A stretch of DNA of 64,000 nt from Ga0077555 sp050250755. Its GTDB lineage: Bacteria > Pseudomonadota > Alphaproteobacteria > Rhizobiales > Hyphomicrobiaceae. Below, piece after piece: positions 43,846 through 53,290 of the stretch; the stretch's first letter is position 1; every line of letters begins with the position of its first letter. The stretch covers positions 62,001 to 126,000 of the forward strand of contig JBFWOB010000014.1 in the NCBI GenBank assembly GCA_050250755.1, in the 5' to 3' direction. Position numbers and translations under genes: made by a program. The notes beneath the pieces were generated by a model. That model was not told where the DNA came from and made no database searches. It saw nothing but the letters and a program-made list of their open reading frames with translations.

Positions 43846-45195
43846 ATGAAGACAGATTTCAAGCCAGAGAGCCTTAGCGATCCGCGCACGGCTGAAGTCG
43901 ACAGCATCCTGCGGCGCTGCGTTCACTGCGGCCTGTGCACGGCAACCTGCTCGACTTACGTCCTCCTTGGTGACGAGCGAGATAGCCCCCGCGGGCGCAT
44001 CTATCTGATGAAGGACATGTTCGAGCGGGACGTGCCGGCGAGCCCCGAAGTGCAGCATCATGTGGACCGCTGCCTCTCATGCCTCTCGTGCATGACGACG
44101 TGTCCATCAGGCGTCGACTACATGCACCTGGTCGACCATGCGCGTGCCCACATCGAGGAAACGGGCCAGCGCAGCTTTACCGACCGCATGCTGCGCTGGG
44201 CACTCTCGCAGATCCTCCCCTACCCCGATCGGTTCCGCAAAGCGCTTGCCTTCGTGCCACTCGGCCGGCCCTTCCGTTCGCTCTTCGAGCGCTTTGGGCT
44301 GCCCCAGGTGGCGGCGATGCTCGATCTCGCACCGGCGGAGGCGCCACGCGACCCGCAGTACCACGGTCCGGGCACGGCGACCGCTATCGACGCAAGGCGC
44401 AAGCGCGTCATTCTGCTTGCGGGCTGCGCGCAGCAAGTTCTCAGACCCGACATCAATGACGCGACGATCCGATTGCTCGCGCGCCGCGGCGTCGATGTGG
44501 AAGTCGTGGCCGGTGCGGGCTGTTGCGGCGCGCTGGTGCATCACATGGGCAAGGAGGCGATGGCCATCGAGCAGGCGAAGGCCAATGTCGACGCCTGGGT
44601 CAAGGCTATGTCCAAAACGCCGGTTGACGCGATTATCGTCAATGCGTCGGGCTGCGGCACGATGCTGAAGGACTATGGACATTTGCTCAAGAACCACCCC
44701 GGACACGCACGGCGTGCCGAGGACATCGCTGCCCTCGCCAAGGATGTGACGGAGTTTCTCGCCGAATACGATCTCGGACCGCCGAAGCGCTGGTCGAGCT
44801 TGCGCGTCGCTTATCACTCCGCCTGTTCGATGCAGCATGGCCAGCGCATCACGGATCTGCCGAAGACACTGCTCCGCAAGGCCGGGTTCACGGTGCTCGA
44901 TGTGCCCGAGAGTCATATCTGCTGCGGCTCGGCCGGCGTCTATAATATCCTCCAGCCGAAGCTCGCCGGCGAACTGCGCAGCCGCAAGGTCGACAACATC
45001 GAGAGCGTTCGCCCGGACATCATTGCCGCGGGAAACCTTGGCTGCATCACGCAGATTCAACTCGGGACGCCAATCCCGATCGTACACACCATCGAGCTTC
45101 TGGACTGGGCTTGTGGCGGGCCGGTGCCGAACGGCCTGGAAAGTCTGGCCGGCACGGTCACCGACGTGCCCGAGCCGGTGCGGACGAAGCGGTAG
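43846..45195 (+). CDS. glcF: Glycolate oxidase iron-sulfur subunit GlcF
   Basis: 449 residues. Two ferredoxin-like clusters: CVHCGLCTATC (about 25-35) and CLSCLSCMTTCPSG (about 76-89). Two cysteine-rich CCG domains follow, with GAGCCGALVHHMG and SHICCGSAGVYN. It passes electrons from GlcD/E to the membrane quinone pool. Start 21 bases after glcE. The last gene of the operon; a hairpin lies between its end and the convergent HAD gene. Confidence 0.96.
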   Translation: MKTDFKPESLSDPRTAEVDSILRRCVHCGLCTATCSTYVLLGDERDSPRGRIYLMKDMFERDVPASPEVQHHVDRCLSCLSCMTTCPSGVDYMHLVDHARAHIEETGQRSFTDRMLRWALSQILPYPDRFRKALAFVPLGRPFRSLFERFGLPQVAAMLDLAPAEAPRDPQYHGPGTATAIDARRKRVILLAGCAQQVLRPDINDATIRLLARRGVDVEVVAGAGCCGALVHHMGKEAMAIEQAKANVDAWVKAMSKTPVDAIIVNASGCGTMLKDYGHLLKNHPGHARRAEDIAALAKDVTEFLAEYDLGPPKRWSSLRVAYHSACSMQHGQRITDLPKTLLRKAGFTVLDVPESHICCGSAGVYNILQPKLAGELRSRKVDNIESVRPDIIAAGNLGCITQIQLGTPIPIVHTIELLDWACGGPVPNGLESLAGTVTDVPEPVRTKR

Positions 45196-45235
45196 GTGTA
45201 GGGCTGCGCAGAATTGCTGCGTCACCCTACGCCCT

Positions 45236-45261
45236 GATGCCCGCTTAGCGTCGCGGGCATC
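45236..45261. terminator. Hairpin between glcF and the HAD gene
   Basis: GATGCCCGC (45236-45244) pairs with GCGGGCATC (45253-45261) around an eight-base loop; the HAD gene's stop codon lies in the loop. There is no T-run, so this is a weak candidate for a terminator shared by the convergent genes. Confidence 0.35.
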
Positions 45262-45970
45262 CCATCGCGTCGGCCACGCCCGTGAAGCTGTCGGTGACGA
45301 CGTCCCAATCGCGCTCGGCTTTCAGATCCTTGGATTGATCCGGCCCATACTCGCTGGGGCGGGCAACAAACGCCGTTCGATAGCCTACGCTTTGCGCTGC
45401 GGCGAGATCGCCATTGTGCGCGGCGACCAGCATCATCTCGTGCGGCTCGAGATTGAGCAGCGCGGCATTGCGCTGATAGCACTCCGGCAAGGGCTTATAG
45501 GCGCGCGCGGTTTCGGAACCGAGAATGACGTCCCACGGCAGAAGCGCACGCTTCGCCATGCGCAGAAGCAAACCCGTGTTGCCGTTTGACAGCGTGCCAA
45601 TGATGTAGCGTCGCTTCAGGCGGATCAGGCCTTCGACCGTATCGGGCCAAGGATCGAGCCGGTGCCATACCCGGTTCAAGTGATCGATCTCGTGGGGAGC
45701 CAATCCCTCAATGCCGTAGCGGTCGAGGAGCTTAACGAGACTCTCGCGATGCAAGACATCGAGAATAGTCCATGCGCGGCGACCGCTCCGCACCTCGTCC
45801 ATCGCGGGTTGATAGAGGCCCCGCCAATCATCGGCGAATTTAGCCCAATCCGCCGTCAAGCCGCGCGCATTGCCGAACGCCGTCAGATCTCGAGTGACGC
45901 TTTGGCGCCAATCCACGACCGTACCGAAGACATCGAATACGAGCGCCTTCACCTGATCCTTTGCAGCCAT
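45245..45970 (-). CDS. Haloacid dehalogenase type II-like hydrolase
   Basis: 241 residues. The nucleophile Asp13 lies in LVFDVFGTVVDWR. The further motifs are GTLSNGNTGLLL (motif II), KPLPECYQ (Lys) and VAAHNGDLAAAQSVGYRTAFV (motif III region), which resemble the type II 2-haloacid dehalogenase subgroup. It may dehalogenate 2-haloacids or act as a phosphatase; many annotated dehalogenases have other substrates. It converges on glcF with a 49-base gap. Confidence 0.88.
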   Translation of the reverse strand: MAAKDQVKALVFDVFGTVVDWRQSVTRDLTAFGNARGLTADWAKFADDWRGLYQPAMDEVRSGRRAWTILDVLHRESLVKLLDRYGIEGLAPHEIDHLNRVWHRLDPWPDTVEGLIRLKRRYIIGTLSNGNTGLLLRMAKRALLPWDVILGSETARAYKPLPECYQRNAALLNLEPHEMMLVAAHNGDLAAAQSVGYRTAFVARPSEYGPDQSKDLKAERDWDVVTDSFTGVADAMGCPRR

Positions 45971-46140
45971 TCCTCGGGTCTCCCTTGCTCATGTCCGCTC
46001 GCCGCGCATCATGGTCGATGCTGCGGCGACCGCAATGGCAACTTGGGCGTCCAAGGTGGCGGCATCGCGATCAGGTTAACGATGCGGTGTGCGAACGGCG
46101 CCGATTTGACCGGTCCATCGTCGCCTAGTGCGTTTCGAAA

Positions 46141-47244
46141 TCACCTGGGCAAATGTGTTGGTCCGACCTGGGCCCGATGCAAGAGCAGATGGTCGGCAAG
46201 GACGAGCGCCATCATCGCCTCGCCAACGGGAACCGCACGAATGCCAACGCAGGGATCGTGGCGGCCCTTCGTGACGATATCCGTCTCGTTGCCCGCGACA
46301 TCGATCGTACGGCGCGGTTGGAGGATGGAGGATGTCGGCTTCACCGCAAAGCGCACGACGACCGGCTGACCCGTGGAAATGCCACCGAGAATGCCGCCCG
46401 CATGATTCGATAGAAACCGCGGACACCCGTCGTTACCCGCGCGCATCTCGTCTGCATTTTCCTCACCCGAGAGAGCTGCGGCGGCAAAGCCGTCGCCGAT
46501 CTCGACGCCCTTCACAGCGTTGATGCTCATCATCGCCGAGGCGAGCTCCTGGTCGAGCTTGGCGTAAAGCGGCGCACCCCAGCCGGGAGGGACACCCTCG
46601 GCGACCACCTCGATGATGGCACCGGCGGACGAACCGGACTTCCGCACGCCATCGAGATAGGCCTCCCACTGCGCCGCGGCCACCGGATCCGGACAAAAGA
46701 ACGGATTGCGTGCGACCTCCGTCCAGTCCCAGCGGCTACGGTCGATCGCGTGCGGGCCGATCTGAACGAGCGCGCCACGGACCTTCACATCACCAAGCAC
46801 TTTGCGTGCGACTGCACCCGCCGCCACCCGCATCGCGGTTTCGCGCGCCGACGAACGTCCGCCGCCCCGATAGTCCCGCACCCCATATTTCGCCATATAC
46901 GTGTAGTCGGCATGACCCGGCCTATGCTTCGAGGCGATGTCTCCATAGTCCTTGGAGCGCTGATCGACGTTCTCGATAACCAGGCTGATCGGCGTTCCAG
47001 TCGTCACCTGCCGTCCGCTGGCGTCGGGGAAAACGCCTGACAGAATGCGCACCTCGTCAGGCTCTCGACGTTGAGTTGTATATCTAGATTGCCCTGGCCG
47101 GCGCCGATCCAGCTCAGCCTGGATGTCGGCAACATCGATCGGGATGCCCGGTGGGCAGCCGTCTACGACGCAGCCAATGGCGGTCCCGTGGCTCTCACCC
47201 CAGGTGGTCATGCGTAGCAAGTGCCCGAAGGTATTGAAGGACAT
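46141..47244 (-). CDS. aroC: Chorismate synthase
   Basis: 367 residues. It starts with the family signature MSFNTFGHLLRMTTWGESHG, followed by GCPPGIPIDVADIQAELDRR, RPGHADYTYMAKYGVRDYRG and GGGRSSARETAMRVAAGAVA. Near the end is SNHAGGILGGISTGQPVVVR. It uses reduced flavin to remove phosphate from EPSP, giving chorismate for aromatic amino acids; trpD and trpG elsewhere in the window use the product. The ribosome binding site is weak. No other shikimate gene is adjacent. Confidence 0.97.
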   Translation of the reverse strand: MSFNTFGHLLRMTTWGESHGTAIGCVVDGCPPGIPIDVADIQAELDRRRPGQSRYTTQRREPDEVRILSGVFPDASGRQVTTGTPISLVIENVDQRSKDYGDIASKHRPGHADYTYMAKYGVRDYRGGGRSSARETAMRVAAGAVARKVLGDVKVRGALVQIGPHAIDRSRWDWTEVARNPFFCPDPVAAAQWEAYLDGVRKSGSSAGAIIEVVAEGVPPGWGAPLYAKLDQELASAMMSINAVKGVEIGDGFAAAALSGEENADEMRAGNDGCPRFLSNHAGGILGGISTGQPVVVRFAVKPTSSILQPRRTIDVAGNETDIVTKGRHDPCVGIRAVPVGEAMMALVLADHLLLHRAQVGPTHLPR

Positions 47245-47900
47245 TTCTCAGATCTTCCGTCGCATTCCGGCCAAGGACTGGGCCGCTCTAGTGACCCGGG
47301 GGCAACATAATCCCGCAGGATCGGCACGGAACCCGAGTCTTGCCCTGCGTCAAGCCCCAACCACGAGTGACAAGGCCAGTGAGCGCAGATTATCACCGGA
47401 CCTGTTGTACTGCGTGATTCCTCCCTTCAACAACCTAGAGGAGAGAACACGTCAGCGGCATGACCGAGGCTCCAGGGCCGGATGGTCCCGAGCCAACGCA
47501 TGCCGCCTGAAGTCCGACAAGAGGCGACGAGCACCGTGAGCAAGCAAAAAAGATCAGCTCGCGGTGATCGAGGCGTTCAGCCAGAAGATCGGACCGCGAT
47601 TGGTGCCTGAGCGTGGTTGTGTCAGCGCTGGGCTGAACGAGGCCGACGGTCATTCCGTCCCCTCCTCTAGCTCATGACTTTGCCAGGCAACGACGGAGCC
47701 CAGGGATGAACCTAGGGCCCGCAACCTCAGACGGGAAAGAGTCTTGGTAGCGATCTTGCGTTTGAGCCACGCTCGAGAGCTCCCAGACCAGCCTTTACGT
47801 CTAAATTGGCCGAAGCTGCCGCTGCTTCGGCCAATTTTCATTACATTTGTGTGTAGAATGGCGTGTTGGCCCCTCAGTCTCAGTGGTTCGGGAGCGCGTC
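47245..47900. other. 656-base stretch with no recognised gene; contains a long perfect inverted repeat
   Basis: Several short open frames on both strands show no recognisable domain. At 47803-47816 and 47824-47837 a 14-base perfect inverted repeat is seen. The region may hold the remains of a decayed gene or a small RNA; I cannot tell which. The plus-strand gene after it starts at 47901. Confidence 0.5.
47803..47840. terminator. 14-base-pair hairpin with A/T-rich flanks, possible terminator
   Basis: AAATTGGCCGAAGC (47803-47816) and GCTTCGGCCAATTT (47824-47837) pair perfectly around a seven-base loop, with a short T-run after it on the plus strand. It could end a plus-strand transcript, but I see no convincing gene just upstream. 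On the minus strand no T-run follows. Confidence 0.5.
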
Positions 47901-48458
47901 TTGTCATTCGTCGGAGCTCTGGCTCTCTCCGTTTTCACCGCCGTCGCCGCGTTCTTTGCCGTCTCGACGGCGCTGGATAATGATTTTCTGGATCTCAATC
48001 TGGCATCGATCTTCAACGGCCGCGCGGGCGAAACGCGGATGGAAGCGTTCGCGATGCCGGGACTTGCCAGCTCCGCCAATCTCGCCACGGCACTGCGGCC
48101 TTTACCCGCCCTCGCCGATGCAGGGCCGAGCACCGGGCGCAAGGTTCGAGCTTCCATCCTTTCGACGCAGCAACCAGAGACGGTCCGCTCTACCGGGGAT
48201 CGGGGTGTGCTTGTCGCGCCGTTGATGCGCCAGGCGCCAGCGGAGCCGATACTCGCGTCCGACGAGACTACTAAGCCTGTGCCGAAAGCTCCGAAAACTG
48301 CGATCATCGCTGGTAAGTCGCCGCCTTCGCCCTCTCGCCCAAGCGAGCCGCTCGAAGCCGCGACGCGATCCGCGCTCGGGGGACCGAAACCCATCTCGAC
48401 AGGCCAATCCAAGGCCGCGCCGGTTCGGCGCAACACGAGCGCTCCAGCAGCTCGGTAG
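47901..48458 (+). CDS. Hypothetical protein with N-terminal membrane anchor
   Basis: 185 residues from TTG 47901 (GGGAG at seven bases; longer in-frame starts are possible). One hydrophobic segment near the N-terminus (ALALSVFTAVAAFFAVSTAL) should be a signal anchor. The rest is rich in Ala, Ser, Pro and Thr and probably unfolded, with a late stretch of Lys/Pro (KPVPKAPKT). The family is not recognised. It stands alone. Confidence 0.55.
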   Translation: MSFVGALALSVFTAVAAFFAVSTALDNDFLDLNLASIFNGRAGETRMEAFAMPGLASSANLATALRPLPALADAGPSTGRKVRASILSTQQPETVRSTGDRGVLVAPLMRQAPAEPILASDETTKPVPKAPKTAIIAGKSPPSPSRPSEPLEAATRSALGGPKPISTGQSKAAPVRRNTSAPAAR

Positions 48459-48564
48459 ATCCGATGGCGAGCGCCACCTGAAGGCGCCTCTTGACCTCCC
48501 GGGCAACCGTCCTACCCTCAGCGAACCGGAACTACGATAACAATAGTATATCGGGAGGTTCGCT

Positions 48565-49668
48565 ATGAGGCTCGGTTATTTCACGATGCCATCCCATCCG
48601 CCGGAGCGGGGACTTCGCGAGGGCCACGAGTGGGATCTTCAGGTGCTGCGCTGGCTCGATGATCTGGGATACACCGAATGCTGGATTGGTGAGCATCACA
48701 CCGCCCCTTGGGAACCGCATCCCGCGCCGGACCTGCTGGTCGCACAGGCGCTCATGCAGACAAAGAACATTCGTATCGGGCCCGGCGGTTTCCTGCTGCC
48801 CTATCACCATCCGGCGGAGCTCGCGAACCGTGTCGCGATGCTCGATCACATCTCAGGTGGCCGCTTGAATTTCGGCGTCGCGGCAAGCGGCCTGCCCAGC
48901 GACTGGGAAATGTTCAATGTCGACGGTTCGTCGGGCCAGAATCGCGAGATGACGCGCGAGGCGCTCGAGATCATCCTGAAGCTCTGGTCCGCGACCGAAC
49001 CGTTCGAATACACGGGCAAATACTGGACGGTGAAGGCTCCGCCGCTGATGTACGGTTTCCTCAAGCCGCACATCAAACCGCTGCAAAACCCGCACCCTCC
49101 GATCGGCGTCGCTGGTCTCTCGAAGGGCTCCGATACGCTGAAGCTCGCCGGAGAGCGAGGCTACTGGCCGATGAGCCTCAATCTCAACCCGGCCTACGTC
49201 GGCAGTCATTGGGAAGCCGTGGAGATCGGCGCGGAAAAGACCGGGCGCACACCGGATCGTGGCGACTGGCGTCTCGTGCGCGAAGTGTTCGTCGCCGATA
49301 CTGACGAGGAAGCGATGCGCCTTTCGGTCGGCTCGCATATGGGGCGGATGATGCGCGAGTACTTCCTGAAACTGCTCGCCGAATTCGACTTCTTACAATA
49401 TCTCAAGCACGATCAGGATGTGCCTGACTCCGATGTGACGCCGGAATATTGCGCGCACCATAACTGGATCATCGGCTCGCCGGACACTGTCGCAGAGAAG
49501 ATCGCCAAGATCTACGACGACGTCGGCGGTTTCGGGCAGCTGCTCGTGTTTGGTTTCGACTACGCCGAGAACCCGGAAGCCTGGCGCCGATCGCTGGAGC
49601 TGCTTTCGACCGAGGTGCTGCCGAAGGTTCAACATCTCGATCCATCGTTGAAAGCCAAGTCGGCCTGA
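48565..49668 (+). CDS. Luciferase-like (LLM) flavin-dependent oxidoreductase
   Basis: 367 residues of the bacterial luciferase-like TIM barrel. It begins MRLGYFTMPSHPPERGL, with EHHTAPWEPHPAPDLLVAQA and RIGPGGFLLPYHHPAELANR typical of the group. It uses reduced FMN or F420 to oxidise an unknown substrate. It is longer than SsuD and differs from the second LLM protein later in this window. GGGAGG lies six bases before the ATG. Confidence 0.9.
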   Translation: MRLGYFTMPSHPPERGLREGHEWDLQVLRWLDDLGYTECWIGEHHTAPWEPHPAPDLLVAQALMQTKNIRIGPGGFLLPYHHPAELANRVAMLDHISGGRLNFGVAASGLPSDWEMFNVDGSSGQNREMTREALEIILKLWSATEPFEYTGKYWTVKAPPLMYGFLKPHIKPLQNPHPPIGVAGLSKGSDTLKLAGERGYWPMSLNLNPAYVGSHWEAVEIGAEKTGRTPDRGDWRLVREVFVADTDEEAMRLSVGSHMGRMMREYFLKLLAEFDFLQYLKHDQDVPDSDVTPEYCAHHNWIIGSPDTVAEKIAKIYDDVGGFGQLLVFGFDYAENPEAWRRSLELLSTEVLPKVQHLDPSLKAKSA

Positions 49669-49746
49669 CAGAGCGGAAAGGCGGATACCTCTGCAAAGCG
49701 GGGCGCCCCGGTCAAGACCGTGGGCACGCCCGCAACCGTCACATTG

Positions 49747-51615
49747 TCACTGGGGGCGCTCCGGGGTTTTCCACCATGTCTCGATCGCAAACCCGGATAG
49801 CGGCGCGCGTTCGGGGCGCTTCAACTCGCTGCGCCACGCGGTCCACAATCCTTTTGGATGATAAAGGGGGACCACGTAGTCCCCTGACAGCAGCAGACGG
49901 TCGAGAGCACGGACCGCAGAGACAAAGGCTGGGCGCTCGCGGGCAGCCACGACCGCTTCGATCAGCGCGTCGATGGCGGGCTCTTTCACGCCGGCAAAAT
50001 TGAGCGCATTCGGTGAGTCGGCGCTTGCCGAGCCCCACCGGTTGCGCTGCTCGTTGCCGGGTGAGAGCGACGTACCCCAGGTCCACTGGATCATGTCGAA
50101 GTCGAACGACTTGAGGCGCGACCAGCGCTGGGCGCTATCGACCGTCCGGATACTCACCCCTATGCCAATGCGCGCGAGGCTTCGCGCGTACGCTTCGAAG
50201 AGACGCTCCTCGCCGCGCTTGGCCGCCATCATCTCGAACGTGAGCGGCCGATGCGTGGTGGCGTGCACCATGCGACCGCCCTCTTCCACGTAGCCGGCCT
50301 CCCGCAGAAGATCGAGTGCCGCGCGGAGATTTGCGCGGTTCCGCCCGCTGCCATCGCTTACCGGAAGGTTCAACGTACCGTCGAGAGCACCGGGCTTCAG
50401 CTTCGAGCTCCAGGGTGCGAGAAGCGCTCGTTCCGTAGCGTCGGCCGGCTTGGCGTGGGACGAGAGCTCGGAACGCGCGAAGAAGCTTTGGGTGCGCGTG
50501 TAATGACCGTGGAACAGATTGCGGTTCACCCACTCGAAGTCGAAGGCAAGGATGAGCGCACGCCGCACCCGAGGATCCGAGAAATACGAGCGCCGCGTAT
50601 TGAAGACGAACGCCGTCATTCCCGCGGGCCACCCCGTCGGCAACTCCGCGCGCAAGATCCGGCCATCATGGACTGCCGGAAAATCGTACGCCTCGGCCCA
50701 GCGTCCTGCATCGTCTTCGGACCGCACGTCGATCTCGCCGGATTTGAAGGCTTCGAACAAGGTCGTCTGATCCCTGAAGTAATCGAGCCGGATGCGATCG
50801 AAATTGTAGCGTCCGCGCGACATGGGCTTGTTTCGCGCCCACCAATTGGGGTTCCGCTCGAACGTCAGCGAACGCCCGGGGTCGACCACGCCGATCTTGT
50901 AAGGCCCAGACCCTATGGGCGCCGCGAAGGTCGTTTGATCGAACGTCTTAGGATCGATCTTGTGACTTGGCAGGATCGGCATCAGCCCGATGAGAAGCGG
51001 CGTTTCGCGGTTGCTCTGCTCCGACATATCGAAACGCACCACGCCGGACGCGGGGATTGTGACGTTTGCAACAGCCGAGTAGTGCGCGCGGTGATAGGGC
51101 TGACCTTTTTCCTTGAGCAACCGCCAGGAGAACAACACGTCCTCGGCGGTGACTGGCCGACCATCGGAAAACCGCGCGTTCGGATCCATATGAAAGGTGA
51201 TCGAGCTCCGGTCGTCCGGCATGTCGACCGATCGCGCCAGATGTGCGTACAGCGTGAACGGTTCATCGGCCGAGCGCGCGAGCAAACTCTCGTAGACGTA
51301 CTCTCGGATGCCGTTCGGTGCGACTCCCATGAGTATGAACGGGTTCAGGCTGTCGTAGGCACCCAATTCGCCGAGACGCAACATGCCGCCCTTCGGCGCA
51401 TCGGGGTTGACGTACGGCAGTTGCGCGAAATCCGCGGGAAGCGCCGGTGTGCCGTGCATGGCGATACCGTGCCGCGCTTTCGTCGGCGCTTCGGCAGCGA
51501 CCGGTTGCGATTCGCTCGCCCAGCCGATCGCGATGAGGGCGCAGATCGCGAATGCGAGCCGCCAGCCGCACGTTTGCCCCGCCTTTCCGAACTTCAACGA
51601 AATCCCCATGTGCAT
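49747..51615 (-). CDS. ABC transporter extracellular solute-binding protein, family 5 (peptide/YejA type)
   Basis: 622 residues with a signal peptide (about 18-42, LAFAICALIAIGWASESQ). The mature protein begins with HGIAMHGTPALPADFAQLPY, and PKGGMLRLGELGAYDSLNPF, as in YejA-like binding proteins of peptide or microcin C import. SLLARSADEPFTLYAHLARS and ITFHMDPNARFSDGRPVTA are typical SBP family 5 segments. The ABC transporter's permease and ATPase genes are not nearby, so it may pair with a distant transporter. The start is ATG 51615 or the ATG two codons later; neither has a strong ribosome binding site. Confidence 0.92.
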   Translation of the reverse strand: MHMGISLKFGKAGQTCGWRLAFAICALIAIGWASESQPVAAEAPTKARHGIAMHGTPALPADFAQLPYVNPDAPKGGMLRLGELGAYDSLNPFILMGVAPNGIREYVYESLLARSADEPFTLYAHLARSVDMPDDRSSITFHMDPNARFSDGRPVTAEDVLFSWRLLKEKGQPYHRAHYSAVANVTIPASGVVRFDMSEQSNRETPLLIGLMPILPSHKIDPKTFDQTTFAAPIGSGPYKIGVVDPGRSLTFERNPNWWARNKPMSRGRYNFDRIRLDYFRDQTTLFEAFKSGEIDVRSEDDAGRWAEAYDFPAVHDGRILRAELPTGWPAGMTAFVFNTRRSYFSDPRVRRALILAFDFEWVNRNLFHGHYTRTQSFFARSELSSHAKPADATERALLAPWSSKLKPGALDGTLNLPVSDGSGRNRANLRAALDLLREAGYVEEGGRMVHATTHRPLTFEMMAAKRGEERLFEAYARSLARIGIGVSIRTVDSAQRWSRLKSFDFDMIQWTWGTSLSPGNEQRNRWGSASADSPNALNFAGVKEPAIDALIEAVVAARERPAFVSAVRALDRLLLSGDYVVPLYHPKGLWTAWRSELKRPERAPLSGFAIETWWKTPERPQ

Positions 51616-51920
51616 CTTTATGGTGATACCTCACCGGCAGCATTGACAGGCGGCCGTGTCAATTCTTTGCTCTCGCCCGGGGCGATAGGCTGCTCATGCA
51701 ATAAAAACTCGGTCAATGTTGCCGCAGCAGCCCATCCAGGCCACGGGATTGCCGCAATCCAGCCTTTAGTCCCCAAAGCTGCGGGTCGGCAACGTGATGC
51801 GGGACCGACACAGCCTGCCTTTGGGGGGTCGCATGCTTGAAGCATGTGCCGTGCGGGGACCAGTGCGATGACGGCGGGCCGGCGGGGGTCGGCTGCAACA
51901 CAACGGTTTAAGGGGATATG
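51616..51920 (+). other. Structured leader region upstream of ialB
   Basis: Divergent gap between the solute-binding protein gene and the IalB gene. CCCCAAAG (51771-51778) pairs with CTTTGGGG (51819-51826); inside, GTCGG (51785-51789) pairs with CCGAC (51805-51809). A second hairpin CATGCT...AGCATG lies at 51832-51846. These could form a structured leader of ialB or binding sites; they are not a recognised riboswitch. Confidence 0.4.
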
Positions 51921-52712
51921 ATGAACGTCACAGCTTCGATGTTCGGGAAGGGAGCGCGTCTCGTCGGAGCGGCAGGGCTTGCCGCAGCGTTGGCGCTAGG
52001 TGCAGGCAGTGCATTCGCTCAGCAGAAAAAAGGCGAGGCGAAGGGTGCGGCTCCGGCCGCAGCAGCAGCCAACAACCAGAGCGCCTGGGTCAAGCTCTGC
52101 GAGAAGGCACCTGTGCTCGTAAAGGGTAAGGACGGCAAGGAGGAGCGCGCGGAAAAGAGCATCTGCCTCACACATCACGAGCGCCTCGACGGCAACACGG
52201 GCATGGTCCTTGTCTCCGCCGCGATCCGCAAAGTAGAAGGCCAGGAAAAAGAGCACCTGATGGTGATGGTGCCTCTGGGCATGGCCATTCAGCCGGGCCT
52301 GCGCGGCAAGATCTACGACAAGACGATGTGGGACGCGGCCCAGAAGAACGAAAAGGTCGACGACACCAAGCTCGAGACCATCAAGCTGAATTTCTCGCTG
52401 TGCCATCCCGCGGGTTGCACCGCCGAGATCGAGCTTTCACCGGATCTTCTGGAGAAGATGAAGGCCGGGGCCGGCATGATGGTCTTCTCGATCAATGCCA
52501 ACGGCCAAGTGATTGCGTTCCCCGTGCCGCTCAGCGGTTTTGCCACGGCGCTCGCCGGGGCGCCGATCGACAACGTCAAATACAGCGAAGCTCGTAAGGC
52601 GCTGATGCAGCAGATTGCACTGCGGCAACAGGCCATGATCGAGGAATACAAGAAGAAGCAGGCCGCCGCGAAGCCGGGCGATCCGAAGGCCGCGCCGACC
52701 CAGAAGAAATAA
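51921..52712 (+). CDS. Invasion associated locus B (IalB) family protein
   Basis: 263 residues. The signal peptide (about 1-34) ends AGSAFA; an Ala/Lys-rich stretch follows. The IalB domain begins with SAWVKLCEKAPVLVKGKDGK and continues CLTHHERLDGNTGMVLVSAA, with paired cysteines, and includes NFSLCHPAGCTAEIELSPD. Named after a Bartonella invasion protein, these periplasmic proteins are common in non-pathogens of the order and their role is unclear. ATG 51921 follows AGGGG by five bases; the ATG three bases earlier is too close to that site. Confidence 0.92.
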   Translation: MNVTASMFGKGARLVGAAGLAAALALGAGSAFAQQKKGEAKGAAPAAAAANNQSAWVKLCEKAPVLVKGKDGKEERAEKSICLTHHERLDGNTGMVLVSAAIRKVEGQEKEHLMVMVPLGMAIQPGLRGKIYDKTMWDAAQKNEKVDDTKLETIKLNFSLCHPAGCTAEIELSPDLLEKMKAGAGMMVFSINANGQVIAFPVPLSGFATALAGAPIDNVKYSEARKALMQQIALRQQAMIEEYKKKQAAAKPGDPKAAPTQKK

Positions 52713-52744
52713 CCCGTCGACTCCGATAGTTGCAGAGACGATTT

Positions 52745-52782
52745 ACGGCTCCCCATTAATCTCGGGGAGCCGTTCGCTTTTT
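52745..52782 (+). terminator. Rho-independent terminator after ialB
   Basis: ACGGCTCCCC (52745-52754) and GGGGAGCCGT (52764-52773) form a 10-base-pair stem around a nine-base loop, followed by a run of five T (52778-52782). It lies 32 bases after the ialB stop and should end ialB transcription before the convergent hspQ gene. Confidence 0.85.
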
Positions 52783-52828
52783 GGTGCCATCGGGCTGCCG
52801 AGACGGCATCCGCATTCGGGTTTGGATG

Positions 52829-53233
52829 TCAGTGGGCCAAAAGAAAGGCCGCGAGATACCGCCCGTTCTCCTTGACGAACAGCTCCGACACCTGCGGATG
52901 GCGCAGGGGCTTGCCCGACGCATCGGGGAGAAGGTTCTGCTCTGAGACGTAGGCGATGTACTCGGTATCCTCATTCTCCGCGAGCAGATGATAGAATGGC
53001 TGATCCTTGCGCGGCCGGATCTCCGCGGGAATCGAGTCCCACCACTCATCGGTCGAGTTGAAGGTCGGATCCACGTCGAAGACGATGCCGCGGAACGGAT
53101 AGAACCGATGACGGACGACGTCGCCGAGACGGAACTTGGCCTTTGGCATCTTGATGCGCGTCGCTGCGCGGCGGCGTGCCGGCTTTTTCACTGTTTTTTC
53201 TGTCCGTGTCATTGAGCGATCATATCCGTTCAT
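52829..53233 (-). CDS. hspQ: HspQ family (hemimethylated DNA-binding YccV-like) protein
   Basis: 134 residues. The core from about residue 29 matches HspQ: KFRLGDVVRHRFYPFRGIVF, then VDPTFNSTDEWWDS and the final QPFYHLLAENEDTEYIAYV. A basic N-terminal extension precedes it. HspQ modulates Lon-dependent protein turnover in Escherichia coli. Start choice is uncertain: 53233, 53212 or the ATG opening the core at 53149 are all possible and none has a strong ribosome binding site. It lies downstream of trpD on the same strand. Confidence 0.9.
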   Translation of the reverse strand: MNGYDRSMTRTEKTVKKPARRRAATRIKMPKAKFRLGDVVRHRFYPFRGIVFDVDPTFNSTDEWWDSIPAEIRPRKDQPFYHLLAENEDTEYIAYVSEQNLLPDASGKPLRHPQVSELFVKENGRYLAAFLLAH

Positions 53234-53290
53234 CAGCTCGCGCTGTCAATCACGAGGTATGCGCCCAGCTTTGGGTTGGCGTATCAACGC

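Noticed and set aside
44107..45225. Open frame antisense to glcF
   Set aside because: It lies opposite the clearly identified iron-sulfur subunit; the product shows no domain.
50251..51840. Open frame of 529 codons antisense to the solute-binding protein gene
   Set aside because: It overlaps a well-supported gene, and the translation is rich in Arg and His without recognisable domains.
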